64,000 nucleotides of DNA from Bacteroidota bacterium (lineage in GTDB: Bacteria > Bacteroidota > Bacteroidia > Bacteroidales > F082): positions 1,116,001-1,180,000 of the forward strand of contig JADJXJ010000001.1 in NCBI GenBank assembly GCA_016715945.1. Direction: 5' to 3'. Under the pieces are notes generated by a model, which was not told the origin of the DNA, ran no database searches, and saw only the letters and a list, made by a program, of their open reading frames with translations. The position numbers and the translations under genes were made by a program. How positions within the stretch are numbered: position 1 is the stretch's first letter; the number at the start of each line of letters is the position of its first letter. Shown piece by piece: positions 9,412 to 18,014 of the stretch.

Positions 9412-10128
9412 TTATTCAGGAAGCAACTCCTCTTTGCGTAGGCTTCCGTCGGAATTCCATTCCACCCATCTACCGGTTTTACGGCCATTGACGTATTCGC
9501 CCGCGATGCGTGGATTCCCGTTGTCATAATATTCCCTATGCAGGCCATGCAGAAGGTTGTTGGCAAAATTGCTTTCACTTTTCAGCTGTCCGTTGGGGTA
9601 CCACGTGCGCTGCACGCCATGAAACCGGTCTCCGGCGTATGTATATTCAGCAATCGGATTGCCTTTTTCATCCATCCAGAAGGTAGTGCCTTGGCGGAGG
9701 TTATTGCTGTAATGCGCCTTTTCGCGGATGGCGCCGTTGTCGTAATAGCTTATCTTCCAGCCCTCAAGTATGCCGTTGGCAAAATTTTCCTCACCCGTTA
9801 TCCGGCCTCCTGCCCGGAAATAAAGCCACTTTCCATGCTTTTCTCCCTTCAGGTAGAAACCTTGCGAAACCAGGTATCCGTATCGATCGAGCACAATGGT
9901 CGGGCCATCGGCCAAACCGTTCACATAGTGCCGCCATTCCGCCACCTGGCCATTGGCATGGTAAGCAATCCAGTTGCCCACAGGTTTACCTTCGGACAAC
10001 TTCCCGAAAAACATCCTGCCGTCCATCAATAGGCTGTCGCCTCCGGAATTGCCATAAACCGGCACAGTTGCAAGGAGAGCAAACAACAAGCCTAAGAACA
10101 AAAAGGATTTACCGTTGGAAAAGTGCAT
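9412..10128 (-). CDS. secreted YwqK/MORN-type repeat protein
   Basis: A 238-residue exported protein. It has a signal peptide (SFLFLGLLFALLATVPVYG) followed by about seven repeats built on GxxxGxWxxYxxNGxxxxExxYxNG, for example YANGRKTGRWVEWNSDG-like units. Such repeats occur in the YwqK antitoxin-named family and in Bacteroidota surface proteins; the toxin-antitoxin name is inherited and has no support here. An in-frame start 14 codons earlier (10170) would place extra residues before the signal, so 10128 was chosen. A paralogue lies at 16309-17004. Confidence 0.75.
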   Translation of the reverse strand: MHFSNGKSFLFLGLLFALLATVPVYGNSGGDSLLMDGRMFFGKLSEGKPVGNWIAYHANGQVAEWRHYVNGLADGPTIVLDRYGYLVSQGFYLKGEKHGKWLYFRAGGRITGEENFANGILEGWKISYYDNGAIREKAHYSNNLRQGTTFWMDEKGNPIAEYTYAGDRFHGVQRTWYPNGQLKSESNFANNLLHGLHREYYDNGNPRIAGEYVNGRKTGRWVEWNSDGSLRKEELLPE

Positions 10129-10191
10129 TTTGGGAATTTTTTCCAAAATTAACCAAGTCTGCAGCAACAAGCCGGAATAGTAAAAAAGAAA

Positions 10192-10225
10192 AAGAGCCGG
10201 ACAGTGGCGCGGCTCTTCTCTTCAC
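10192..10225 (-). terminator. rho-independent terminator after rimO
   Basis: On the minus strand AAGAGCCG pairs with CGGCTCTT (10217-10210 with 10199-10192) and is followed by a T-rich run. It is about 130 bases downstream of the rimO stop. Confidence 0.8.
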
Positions 10226-10347
10226 TAACCAAAACTCAATTAACCAATATGAGATTCCCCTATTACAATACAAGTATTGTGCCAAAGCCAATAAAAGCCT
10301 GGAATACAAATTAAAAGAAAGGTTAATCTTTTCTATTTTACAGGATT

Positions 10348-11652
10348 TCAGCTATTTACAGACCCATAGAGGTCGAAATAGTCTGCCTTGTCGATTTTCA
10401 CCTCATAAAAGTTGCCCACCTGAAGTTTGTGGTCGTGTACGGGAATGAGCACCTCGTTGTCCACTTCCGGAGAGTCGAACTCGGTACGGCCCACATAATG
10501 TCCGCTTTCGATGCGATCGATGAGCACTTTGAGGTTTTTGCCGATAAGCCGGCTGTTGTGCTCGAGCGAGATTTCCTGCTGCAGCTCCATCAGTTGATTC
10601 ACGCGTTCCTGCTTCACTTCTTCCGGCACATTGTCCTCGAGCTGGTGGGCACGTGTACCCTCCTCGTGGCTGTAGGCAAATACGCCCAGTCGCTCGAACC
10701 GCTGATTTTCAACAAACTGATAAAGTTCCTGAAATTCTTCTTCGGTCTCTCCGGGATAGCCGGCAATCAAGGTAGTGCGGAAAGCCAGGCCGGGAACTTT
10801 TTCACGAATACTTTCGATGAGCCTGAGCGTCTGGGCCTTGGTCACAAAACGCCGCATCGATCGCAGCACGCGGTCGCTGATGTGTTGCAGGGGCATGTCG
10901 AGATAGCGGCAAACCTTGGGGTGCTGGTCGATGAGCTGGAGCAAATCCATCGGAAACTGGTAGGGATAGGCGTATTGAAGCCTGATCCATTCAATTCCGG
11001 GAATCTCGCCAAGTTTATCGATCAGCTGGGCGATCTGTCGTTTGCCGTTGCGGTCGATGCCGTAGTAGGTCAGGTCCTGAGCAATAAGGACAAGTTCTTT
11101 GACCCCGTTTTGGGCCAGATTTTCGGCTTCGGCCACCAATTGCTCCATAGGCACCGAAACATGCTTGCCCCGCATGAGCGGAATGGCGCAGAAGCTGCAG
11201 GTGCGGTCGCAACCTTCTGATATCTTGAGATATGCGTAATGCTTTGGTGTGGAGAGGCTACGCTTGTACTGGTAGATCGTGTTCACCAGCGACGGATCGC
11301 TTCCCAGGTGCAAAGCCACAGATTGCATATCGTTGGCCCCGAAAAATGCATCCACCTCGTGGATTTCGCGCTTAAGTTCCGCACCGTAACGTTCCGAAAG
11401 GCAGCCCATCACAATGAGCCGATCAATTTTTTTGCGCTTGCGAAGGTCGGCATACTGCAGGATGGTGTCCACCGACTGTTCTTTGGCATCACCAATAAAG
11501 CCACAGGTGTTGATGATAACCACATCGGCGGGCTTGCCGGTGTCGAAACTCACCTGATATTGTTCGGGATTGATGAGTGCGGCAAGGTGTTCAGAGTCAA
11601 CGGTATTTTTTGAACAACCGAGGGTTACGATGTCAATCCGCTTCTTGTTCAT
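10348..11652 (-). CDS. rimO: ribosomal protein S12 methylthiotransferase RimO
   Basis: A 434-residue radical-SAM methylthiotransferase that modifies the conserved Asp of ribosomal protein S12. It has three domains in order: an N-terminal UPF0004 domain with a cluster Cys in VTLGCSKNTVDSEHL and further Cys in INTCGF and VMGCLSERYG; the radical SAM core with CDRTCSFCAIP (CxxxCxxC); and a C-terminal TRAM domain with LIDRIESGHYVGRTEFDSPE. The SEGCDRTCSFCAIPLMRG context separates RimO from MiaB. It lies 28 bases downstream of ftsY on the same strand, and a terminator follows. Confidence 0.95.
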   Translation of the reverse strand: MNKKRIDIVTLGCSKNTVDSEHLAALINPEQYQVSFDTGKPADVVIINTCGFIGDAKEQSVDTILQYADLRKRKKIDRLIVMGCLSERYGAELKREIHEVDAFFGANDMQSVALHLGSDPSLVNTIYQYKRSLSTPKHYAYLKISEGCDRTCSFCAIPLMRGKHVSVPMEQLVAEAENLAQNGVKELVLIAQDLTYYGIDRNGKRQIAQLIDKLGEIPGIEWIRLQYAYPYQFPMDLLQLIDQHPKVCRYLDMPLQHISDRVLRSMRRFVTKAQTLRLIESIREKVPGLAFRTTLIAGYPGETEEEFQELYQFVENQRFERLGVFAYSHEEGTRAHQLEDNVPEEVKQERVNQLMELQQEISLEHNSRLIGKNLKVLIDRIESGHYVGRTEFDSPEVDNEVLIPVHDHKLQVGNFYEVKIDKADYFDLYGSVNS

Positions 11653-11679
11653 ACAGTAGATTAGTAACTATGAGTGCTT

Positions 11680-12636
11680 TCAGGAGTTTTTGAAAAGGCT
11701 TTCCACAAAGGCTTTGCGGTTGAAGACCTGGAGGTCGCTGATTTTTTCGCCTATGCCGATGTATTTCACCGGTATCTTGAACTGATCAGAAATGCCGATG
11801 ACCACGCCGCCTTTGGCTGTTCCATCGAGTTTGGTCAGGGCAAGGGCATTGACCTCGGTGGCAGCGGTAAACTGTGTGGCCTGCTCGAAGGCATTCTGTC
11901 CGGTGCTGCCGTCGAGCACCAGGAGCACCTCGTGCGGAGCATCGGGAATCAGTTTTTGCATCACAGTGCGGATTTTGCTCAGCTCGCGCATGAGGTTCAC
12001 CTTGTTGTGAAGGCGACCTGCAGTGTCGATGATGGCCACATCAGCCCCCATTTGCATGGCATGTTTAACGGTTTCGTAGGCCACGGAAGCCGGGTCGGCT
12101 CCCATTCCCTGGCTCACAACCTGCACTCCGGCACGCTCGCCCCAGATTTTGATCTGATCCACCGCAGCAGCACGAAAAGTATCAGCTGCACCGAGCACAA
12201 CCTGTTTTCCGGCCAGCTTGAAATTATAAGCCAGCTTACCGATGGTGGTTGTTTTACCCACCCCATTCACACCCACGACCATGATCACATAGGGCTTGAT
12301 GCCTGCCGGCAGTTCGAAATCGTCTCCGTCGCCCGAATTGTTTTCCATAAGCAAGGCAGCAATCTCCTGTTTGAGAATACCATTCAACTCGCTGGCGTTG
12401 AGGTATTTGTCGCGCGAAACACGTTTCTCGATGCGCTCGATGATTTTCAGGGTAGTCTGCACGCCCACATCAGAGGTGATGAGGATTTCCTCCAGCTCGT
12501 CGAGCACCTCATCGTCCACTTTCGATTTGCCCACCAGGGCTTTGGAGATTTTGGAAAAAACACTTTCGCGGGTCTTTTCCAAACCTTTTTCGAGGTCTTC
12601 TTTCTTGTCGCGGCTAAAAAACGAAAACAAACCCAT
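11680..12636 (-). CDS. ftsY: signal recognition particle receptor FtsY
   Basis: A 318-residue SRP-docking GTPase acting in co-translational membrane targeting. It starts MGLFSFFSRDKKEDLEKGLEKTRESVFSKI, the short membrane-binding helix and N domain, and lacks the long acidic A domain of E. coli, as usual in Bacteroidota. GTPase motifs are G1 GVNGVGKTTTIGKLA, G2 DTFRAAAVDQ, G3 DTAGR and G4 TKLDGTAKGG. A longer in-frame start at 12690 adds residues unlike the family, so 12636 is used. It sits between the DUF4295 gene and rimO. Confidence 0.95.
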   Translation of the reverse strand: MGLFSFFSRDKKEDLEKGLEKTRESVFSKISKALVGKSKVDDEVLDELEEILITSDVGVQTTLKIIERIEKRVSRDKYLNASELNGILKQEIAALLMENNSGDGDDFELPAGIKPYVIMVVGVNGVGKTTTIGKLAYNFKLAGKQVVLGAADTFRAAAVDQIKIWGERAGVQVVSQGMGADPASVAYETVKHAMQMGADVAIIDTAGRLHNKVNLMRELSKIRTVMQKLIPDAPHEVLLVLDGSTGQNAFEQATQFTAATEVNALALTKLDGTAKGGVVIGISDQFKIPVKYIGIGEKISDLQVFNRKAFVESLFKNS

Positions 12637-12711
12637 AGGCAGGTAATGAAATAGAAATGAGCTTTCCCAAAAGTACTTGGAAAAGCTCACTCCAGTCGGA
12701 CATTGATTTAA

Positions 12712-12864
12712 TTATCTTTTGCTCAGGAACTCCTGAACTTTGTCGTTGGGAACGATGGTTTCGACAAAGGTGTAGGCGCCGGTTTTCTCCGAACGTTTCA
12801 TCTGAATCACCTTTGCAAATTGTTTTCCCTGGGTCTGCAGGGTTGCAACTACTTTCTTTGCCAT
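12712..12864 (-). CDS. DUF4295 small protein (ribosome-cluster associated)
   Basis: A 50-residue basic protein beginning MAKKVVATLQTQGKQFAKVI and ending QEFLSKR. This small Bacteroidota-specific family (DUF4295) is found between rpmG and ftsY in many genomes. The function is not established; position beside L33 suggests a ribosome-linked role. It starts 8 bases after the rpmG stop. Confidence 0.88.
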   Translation of the reverse strand: MAKKVVATLQTQGKQFAKVIQMKRSEKTGAYTFVETIVPNDKVQEFLSKR

Positions 12865-12872
12865 TGGTCAAC

Positions 12873-13061
12873 TTATTTAATTTCTTTGTGAACGGTAACC
12901 TTTTTGAGGATTGGGTTGTATTTGCGCAACTCCAGACGCTCAGGCGTATTCTTTTTGTTTTTGGTAGTTATGTAGCGCGAAGTGCCCGGCATACCACTGT
13001 TTTTGTGCTCGGTGCATTCGAGAATCACCTGAATCCGTGCTTCTTTCTGTTTCTTGGCCAT
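12873..13061 (-). CDS. rpmG: 50S ribosomal protein L33
   Basis: A 62-residue L33 with the typical MAKKQKEARIQVILECTEH start, RYITTKNKKNTPERLELRKY core and KYNPILKKVTVHKE end. It has one Cys in ECTEH and lacks the paired CxxC zinc motifs, so it is the zinc-free form. The usual partner rpmB (L28) is not adjacent here. It heads the cluster L33, DUF4295, ftsY, rimO. Confidence 0.95.
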   Translation of the reverse strand: MAKKQKEARIQVILECTEHKNSGMPGTSRYITTKNKKNTPERLELRKYNPILKKVTVHKEIK

Positions 13062-13090
13062 GCTTATGCTCCTTTCAAAAATTCGGACTG

Positions 13091-13098
13091 CAAAGGTA
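13091..13098 (-). promoter_or_regulatory. -7 promoter box for the rpmG cluster
   Basis: The minus strand reads TACCTTTG, 29 bases upstream of the rpmG ATG, matching TAnnTTTG. Confidence 0.65.
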
Positions 13099-13255
13099 CA
13101 TCAAAATGCAATATGCACAAAACCATTTTCATATTTTTTCATATGAATTTCAACAGGTTCTCCCGCAATCCTGTTAATAAATCCGGCAGGTTACCAAAAC
13201 TGTAAAAAAAGAACTCAGTTGATCACTGCCCGGTTTATCCTCACAGGGATATTTG

Positions 13256-14953
13256 CTATTGACCTGCAATCACCTGATTTACAACAGCAAGAATTTCGGC
13301 TTCCTTTTTATCTGCTTCGGCTGCCAGAGCTTCGGCCTCGGCCAGCTTTTCCTGAGCGAAGTCCCTGTTTTTCAGTCCTGCTGCATTGATCTTCACATTG
13401 AGCAGGGCGCCCTGCACGGCTGTGCGGATGCACAAGGCACCCACACCAGCATCGCTCACCGAATTGGGATTTCCCTCGCGGGCCATGGCCTCAATCAGCG
13501 GAAAAGCCTCCATGGCTGTTTGTATCACCTTAAGCGGAACAAGGGTGGCATATTCCGAAGCTGCCTGAATGGCCTGCTGCCTTTGCTGCTTTTCTGCTTC
13601 CGTCTTGTTCGGCAAACCAAAGGCATCCATCACCTTGTTGAAGGCGCGGGTGTCTTCATCCACCAGAAAAAGCAGTTGCTTTTTGATCTGCTGTCCTTTT
13701 TCGGCCCATTGCGAGAAATATTCCCAGCGCGCGTCCCATCCTCTTTTGTGGCTGGAAAGGTTAGCCACCATGGTTCCCAGGGCAGCGCCCAGGGCACCTG
13801 CATAAGCCGCCACGCTTCCGCCGCCCGGTGCCGGGGATTCGGATGCGGTGAGGTTGACAAATCCTTTGGCGCTGAGGTCAATGAGCAGTTTTTCTTTTTG
13901 TTTGGCGGCCAACACATATTCGATAATCTTCTCTTCGGGACGAAAAGGTTTGAGTTCGTCGAGACCCATCGTCCTGATGGCAATCCTGATGAGTTCGTCA
14001 TCGTCCACGCCAAGCGAGCGCTGCTGTTTGGCCAGAAAATACCTGCCGGCATCGAGCATGGCTTTGAGCGGAATCAAGCCAACGAGTTCTGACCCGGTCA
14101 CTCTTACACCTCTGGCTTCTGCTTTGCGGCACACTTCGTCGAAGGCCACATGCACGGGTGTGATGCTGATGTTGGTGAGGTTCATCGAAATCTGGGCAAT
14201 GCCGTATTCTTCGATATACCAGCCAATAGCTTTGACTGCCTTCAGGGTGCCGGGGATATAAACCGGATTGCCCTGCTCGTCTTTCACGATTTTGCCGGTA
14301 ATGGGATCGCCCTCGCGCATCGGACGGCCTTTTTCGCGCACATCATAGGCAATGGCATTGGCCCTGCGGGTGCTGGTGGTATTGAGGTTGACATTGAAGG
14401 CCACCAGAAAATCGCGCGCACCCACCGCGGTGGCTCCGGCTTTCTCGTTGAATTCGGCCGGACCAAAATCGGGTTTCCATTCCGGATTTTGCAATTTGGC
14501 CGGCAGCCCTTCGTACTCCCCTGCCCTGCAGTTGGCCAGGTTGCGACGCTCGGGTTTGAAGGCAGCGTTCTCGTAGCAATAAACGGGTATGCCAAGCTCG
14601 TTGCCGATGCGTTCGGCCAGTTTACGGGCCAGTGCGGCCACTTCTTCCATGCTGATGTTGGCCACAGGGATAAAAGGACACACATCTGTGGCGCCCATGC
14701 GGGGATGCTCGCCCTTGTGCCTGCGCATATCGATGAGCTCCGCAGCTTTTTTAACAGCCCGGAAGGCCGCTTCGAGCACTTCGTCGGGTGTGCCCACAAA
14801 AGTTACCACCGTGCGGTTGGTGGCTGCCCCCGGATCGACATCAAGCAGGCTAACCCCTTCAACAGATTCAATCTGAGCGGTAATCTGGCGGATAATGCCC
14901 ATGTCGCGCCCCTCGCTGAAATTGGGAACGCATTCGATAAGTTGTTGCATCAT
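13256..14953 (-). CDS. ftcD: bifunctional glutamate formimidoyltransferase / formimidoyltetrahydrofolate cyclodeaminase
   Basis: A 565-residue fusion that moves the formimino group of formiminoglutamate to tetrahydrofolate and then releases ammonia. The N-terminal formiminotransferase domain (about 1-330) starts LIECVPNFSEGRDM and contains HKGEHPRMGATDVCPFIP with catalytic and folate residues. The C-terminal cyclodeaminase (about 360-565) has ASESPAPGGGSVAAYAGALGAAL, the FtcD-C glycine-rich signature. Two consecutive ATGs exist (14953, 14950). It lies 20 bases downstream of hutI, so the two form a histidine-degradation pair; hutH and hutU are not in the window. Confidence 0.94.
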   Translation of the reverse strand: MMQQLIECVPNFSEGRDMGIIRQITAQIESVEGVSLLDVDPGAATNRTVVTFVGTPDEVLEAAFRAVKKAAELIDMRRHKGEHPRMGATDVCPFIPVANISMEEVAALARKLAERIGNELGIPVYCYENAAFKPERRNLANCRAGEYEGLPAKLQNPEWKPDFGPAEFNEKAGATAVGARDFLVAFNVNLNTTSTRRANAIAYDVREKGRPMREGDPITGKIVKDEQGNPVYIPGTLKAVKAIGWYIEEYGIAQISMNLTNISITPVHVAFDEVCRKAEARGVRVTGSELVGLIPLKAMLDAGRYFLAKQQRSLGVDDDELIRIAIRTMGLDELKPFRPEEKIIEYVLAAKQKEKLLIDLSAKGFVNLTASESPAPGGGSVAAYAGALGAALGTMVANLSSHKRGWDARWEYFSQWAEKGQQIKKQLLFLVDEDTRAFNKVMDAFGLPNKTEAEKQQRQQAIQAASEYATLVPLKVIQTAMEAFPLIEAMAREGNPNSVSDAGVGALCIRTAVQGALLNVKINAAGLKNRDFAQEKLAEAEALAAEADKKEAEILAVVNQVIAGQ

Positions 14954-14973
14954 ATGATTTATGATATTGATTG

Positions 14974-16224
14974 TCAGATAATTTGCTTTCCGTTCAGGAA
15001 TGCCATCTCCACTTTGTTCGTACCATAATAATAAGGAAGGAATTCCAGGCTGGGCATCTGGCGGGTTATGAAAAAGTTGGCCAGTTTGCCGCGGGTGATG
15101 CTACCGGTGATATGGCTGAGGTCCATGGCCGCCGCACCGTTGATGGTGGTGGCATTGATGGCTTCGGCCGGCAGCAGGCGGTACTGAATGCAGGCCATGC
15201 TCAAAATGAGCTGCATATTGCCCGATGGCGAGCTTCCCGGATTGAAATCGCTTGCAAAAGCCACCGGAAGGCCGGCGTCAATCATCCGACGTGCCGGCGC
15301 AAGCGGCATATTCAGAAAGAAAGCAGCACCGGGCAAAATGGTCGGGATGGTTTCCGAGTTGCGCAGCACCTCTATCTCCTCATCGAAAGTGTACTCCAGA
15401 TGGTCCACCGAAAGGGCGTTGTATTTTACCCCCACCTGAATGCCGCCCGATCGTGCCAGCTCGTTGGCGTGAATCTTTGGCCGCAGGCCATACTTCATGC
15501 CTGCATTCAGGATGCGATCGGTGTCCTCTTCGGTAAAAAAGCCCTGATCGCAAAACACATCGATAAACTCTGCCAGGTCTTCCGAAGCCACAAGAGGTAT
15601 CATCTCGTTGATGATCAGATCCACATACTCCTGCTGCCGGCCTTTATACTCCAGCGGAACGGCATGCGCTCCGAGAAAAGTGGCAACGATCTGCAGAGGT
15701 GAAGCCTCCCTGAGCCTGCGGATCACCCTAAGCATCTTCAGCTCGTTTTCAGTATTCAGACCGTAGCCGCTCTTGATCTCGACGGCACCGGTGCCGTAAG
15801 CGGCAATCTCGCCAAGCCGTTGCATGGCTTCTTCAAACAACTGATCTTCTGACACTTCCGACATCTTACGCGCCGAATTCAGAATGCCGCCTCCTCTTTT
15901 TGCAATCTCCTCATAGCTGAGGCCGCGTATTTTGTCCACATATTCGAGTTCACGCGAGGCAGGATAAACAAGATGTGTGTGTGCGTCGCAAAACGAAGGC
16001 AGCAGCCAGCCCTGCCGGGCATCCACAACCTCTGCAGCCTGTTGCAGATATTGCCTGTAAGCCGGCGCATCCATGGGTCCAAAATCGGCTATCTTGACTC
16101 CTTCGACCCACAGAAATGCCTGGTCAATGGTTTGAACATCCTGCATTTCAGCGCCTTTGAGCAAGGCCACATCCTGCCCGAGCACACCGGCTATCTGGCG
16201 AATATTGTGTATGAGTAACGACAT
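14974..16224 (-). CDS. hutI: imidazolonepropionase
   Basis: A 416-residue amidohydrolase-superfamily enzyme opening the imidazolone ring to give formiminoglutamate, the substrate of the next gene's product. The metal site HTH lies in FCDAHTHLVYPASRE (about residue 78). Other family motifs are RGGGILNSARKM, SGYGLNTENELKML, FLGAHAVP, IHANELARSGG and ALSVDHLEY (metal His residues), and AFASDFNPGSSPSGNM (metal Asp). It is the first gene of the hutI-ftcD transcript. Confidence 0.95.
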   Translation of the reverse strand: MSLLIHNIRQIAGVLGQDVALLKGAEMQDVQTIDQAFLWVEGVKIADFGPMDAPAYRQYLQQAAEVVDARQGWLLPSFCDAHTHLVYPASRELEYVDKIRGLSYEEIAKRGGGILNSARKMSEVSEDQLFEEAMQRLGEIAAYGTGAVEIKSGYGLNTENELKMLRVIRRLREASPLQIVATFLGAHAVPLEYKGRQQEYVDLIINEMIPLVASEDLAEFIDVFCDQGFFTEEDTDRILNAGMKYGLRPKIHANELARSGGIQVGVKYNALSVDHLEYTFDEEIEVLRNSETIPTILPGAAFFLNMPLAPARRMIDAGLPVAFASDFNPGSSPSGNMQLILSMACIQYRLLPAEAINATTINGAAAMDLSHITGSITRGKLANFFITRQMPSLEFLPYYYGTNKVEMAFLNGKQII

Positions 16225-16255
16225 AGATGGTTTTGGTTCAGGTAATCACGCTGCG

Positions 16256-16263
16256 CAAAGGTA
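16256..16263 (-). promoter_or_regulatory. -7 promoter box for hutI-ftcD
   Basis: The minus strand reads TACCTTTG, 31 bases upstream of the hutI ATG. Confidence 0.6.
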
Positions 16264-16308
16264 GGAAAAAGGGTTGAGCGTGCCGGAAACGTTTGCACCA
16301 TGCGCCGG

Positions 16309-17004
16309 CTAAAATCCCCGCTCTTTGTATTCCTCTTTCGAAATGAGGTTGCCTTCTTCGTCGAAGGTTTCCCAAAGCCCTGATTTCAGCCCCTTTTTGT
16401 ATGCTCCCCGGATCTGCACCTTGCCATTGGGGTGATAAAATATTACCGGTCCCTCGGGTTCATCCTCTTCATAATAGCCCTCGGCCATGAGGGTGCCATC
16501 GGGAAAAAACTTCTTCCACGGCCCGTGTTTCCTGCCATTTTCATAATGCGTCAGCTCTGCAATCTGCTGTTTACCAGGGATGTACATTTTACTTACCCCA
16601 TGCAGTTGGTTGTCGAGGTAGTCCTCTTCGGCAAGCAGGCTACCGTCGAGGTCGCTGTAGAAGCGCCAGGTGCTGTCCTTTTGCTGATCGAAATAAACAC
16701 CTTCGGCCACCAGGCGGCCGTTTTCGGAATATGCCCTGTGGTAGGCCCGCAGGCCATCCGTTTCGAAGGTATTGGTAGCCCTGAGTTTTCCGGATTCGTA
16801 AAAATATTTGAACTCTCCGGTGGGTTTGTCGTTCCGGAATTGTCCGGTATATCGCAATTGCCCGTTGGGATAGTATGCCTGCCAGGGTCCGGTTTTCCGA
16901 CCAAGGGCATCGGTTTGGTTTGTCAGTGCTTTGTTTTGTGCACTCAGCAATTGCGGCATTCCGCCGACAAGGATTATAAGCAGGGTTATCAGGGTTCGGG
17001 TCAT
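16309..17004 (-). CDS. secreted YwqK/MORN-type repeat protein, paralogue
   Basis: A 231-residue exported protein with signal peptide MTRTLITLLIILVGGMPQLLSA and about seven GxxxGxWxxYxPNGxxxxxGxYxxxx repeats (for example KTGPWQAYYPNGQLRYTGQF). The same class is seen at 9412-10128. The ATG at 17004 is preferred to an upstream TTG at 17016. A weak -7-like box (TATCTTTA, minus strand 17031-17024) lies just upstream. Role is unknown; repeats of this type are usually surface- or periplasm-exposed. Confidence 0.75.
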   Translation of the reverse strand: MTRTLITLLIILVGGMPQLLSAQNKALTNQTDALGRKTGPWQAYYPNGQLRYTGQFRNDKPTGEFKYFYESGKLRATNTFETDGLRAYHRAYSENGRLVAEGVYFDQQKDSTWRFYSDLDGSLLAEEDYLDNQLHGVSKMYIPGKQQIAELTHYENGRKHGPWKKFFPDGTLMAEGYYEEDEPEGPVIFYHPNGKVQIRGAYKKGLKSGLWETFDEEGNLISKEEYKERGF

Positions 17005-17050
17005 TTTTGTATGCAATGTGGGTTAAAGATACAGAGAAAGGGCTATTCGC

Positions 17051-17058
17051 TAACTTTG
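17051..17058 (+). promoter_or_regulatory. -7 promoter box for recR
   Basis: TAACTTTG matches TAnnTTTG, 16 bases before the GTG start. The leader would be very short. Confidence 0.55.
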
Positions 17059-17074
17059 CAAAAAAACGATCAGC

Positions 17075-17692
17075 GTGGCTGAATATTCTTCAATACTGCT
17101 CGAAAATGCCGTCAATGAGCTTTCGCGTTTGCCTGGCATAGGGCGCAAAACGGCCCTCAGGCTGGCTTTGCACTTGCTCAGGGAGGCCCCATCGCGCAGC
17201 GAACTGCTGGCCAGATCGATTGTGGACATGCGCATGCAGATAAAATACTGTGCACGATGCAACAACATCAGCGACAGTGATTTGTGCAGCATCTGCATCA
17301 ACCACAAACGCGACGAAAACGTGCTTTGTGTGGTGGAAGACGTGCGCGATGTGATGGCTATCGAGCGCACGGCCAGCTACAACGGTCTGTATCATGTGCT
17401 TGGGGGTGTGATCAATCCCGTTGAGGGCATCGGGCCGGCCGACCTGAGCATTGGGTTGTTGTTGCAACGTCTGGGTAGCGAGCCGGTTCATGAAGTCATT
17501 CTGGCCTTACCCTCTACCATCGAGGGCGATACCACCGCTTTTTACCTTTACCGGCAGATGCAGGAATACCAACTGCGCATCACCACCATTGCCCGTGGGA
17601 TAAGCGTGGGCGATGCCCTTGAGTTTGCCGACGAAATCACCCTCGGCAGATCGATCGTCAACAGGGTGCCCTACCAGAAAAGCCAGAGCTGA
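17075..17692 (+). CDS. recR: recombination mediator RecR
   Basis: A 205-residue protein of the RecFOR gap-repair pathway, loading RecA on SSB-coated DNA. Domains in order: helix-hairpin-helix LSRLPGIGRKTALRLALHLL, a four-Cys zinc finger (CARCNNISDSDLCSIC), the TOPRIM domain beginning LCVVEDVRDVMAIE, and the Walker-B-like C-terminal part. The start is GTG (17075), fixed by the -7 box just upstream and by the family N-terminus. Confidence 0.95.
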   Translation: MAEYSSILLENAVNELSRLPGIGRKTALRLALHLLREAPSRSELLARSIVDMRMQIKYCARCNNISDSDLCSICINHKRDENVLCVVEDVRDVMAIERTASYNGLYHVLGGVINPVEGIGPADLSIGLLLQRLGSEPVHEVILALPSTIEGDTTAFYLYRQMQEYQLRITTIARGISVGDALEFADEITLGRSIVNRVPYQKSQS

Positions 17693-17735
17693 GCACCTTA
17701 CAGAACCAAATTTATTCCTGTTTTGCGCTCGTGCC

Positions 17736-17987
17736 TTACGCACTGCCAGCTTCCGCCTGATTGTCGATGAGGTGAAATATTGTCATCTGATTTTCAGGAA
17801 CTTTCTCCACCACAGGCTTTTGCTTCTCGTAACCCGACAGGTAAGGTGCAATCTTACCCCTGATAAATTTATTCAGGCTTTTGTTGCGGCTTTTGGCATA
17901 ATTTGAAATTGACTCATACTGCCGGGCTGTGAGTTTGAGCTTTACCTCCCTGAATTTGCGCTTTTTGGTTTTTCGTTTTTTGGGCAT
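17736..17987 (-). CDS. small basic protein, possible ribbon-helix-helix-like, unknown
   Basis: An 83-residue protein with a strongly basic N-terminus (MPKKRKTKKRKFREVKLKLT), then ARQYESISNYAKSRNKSLNKFIRGKIAPYL. That pattern (beta-like strand, two helices) resembles short DNA- or RNA-binding proteins found in Bacteroidota. The C-terminal 25 residues look disordered. It ends 43 bases from the convergent recR stop and lies 27 bases downstream of glmM. Function is not known. Confidence 0.6.
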   Translation of the reverse strand: MPKKRKTKKRKFREVKLKLTARQYESISNYAKSRNKSLNKFIRGKIAPYLSGYEKQKPVVEKVPENQMTIFHLIDNQAEAGSA

Positions 17988-18014
17988 TGGGCGCGTATTT
18001 ATTTAGTAAAGGAG

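Noticed and set aside
12614..12871. An 85-codon frame overlapping ftsY and the DUF4295 gene
   Set aside because: It is a frame shadow of the real 50-residue DUF4295 gene.
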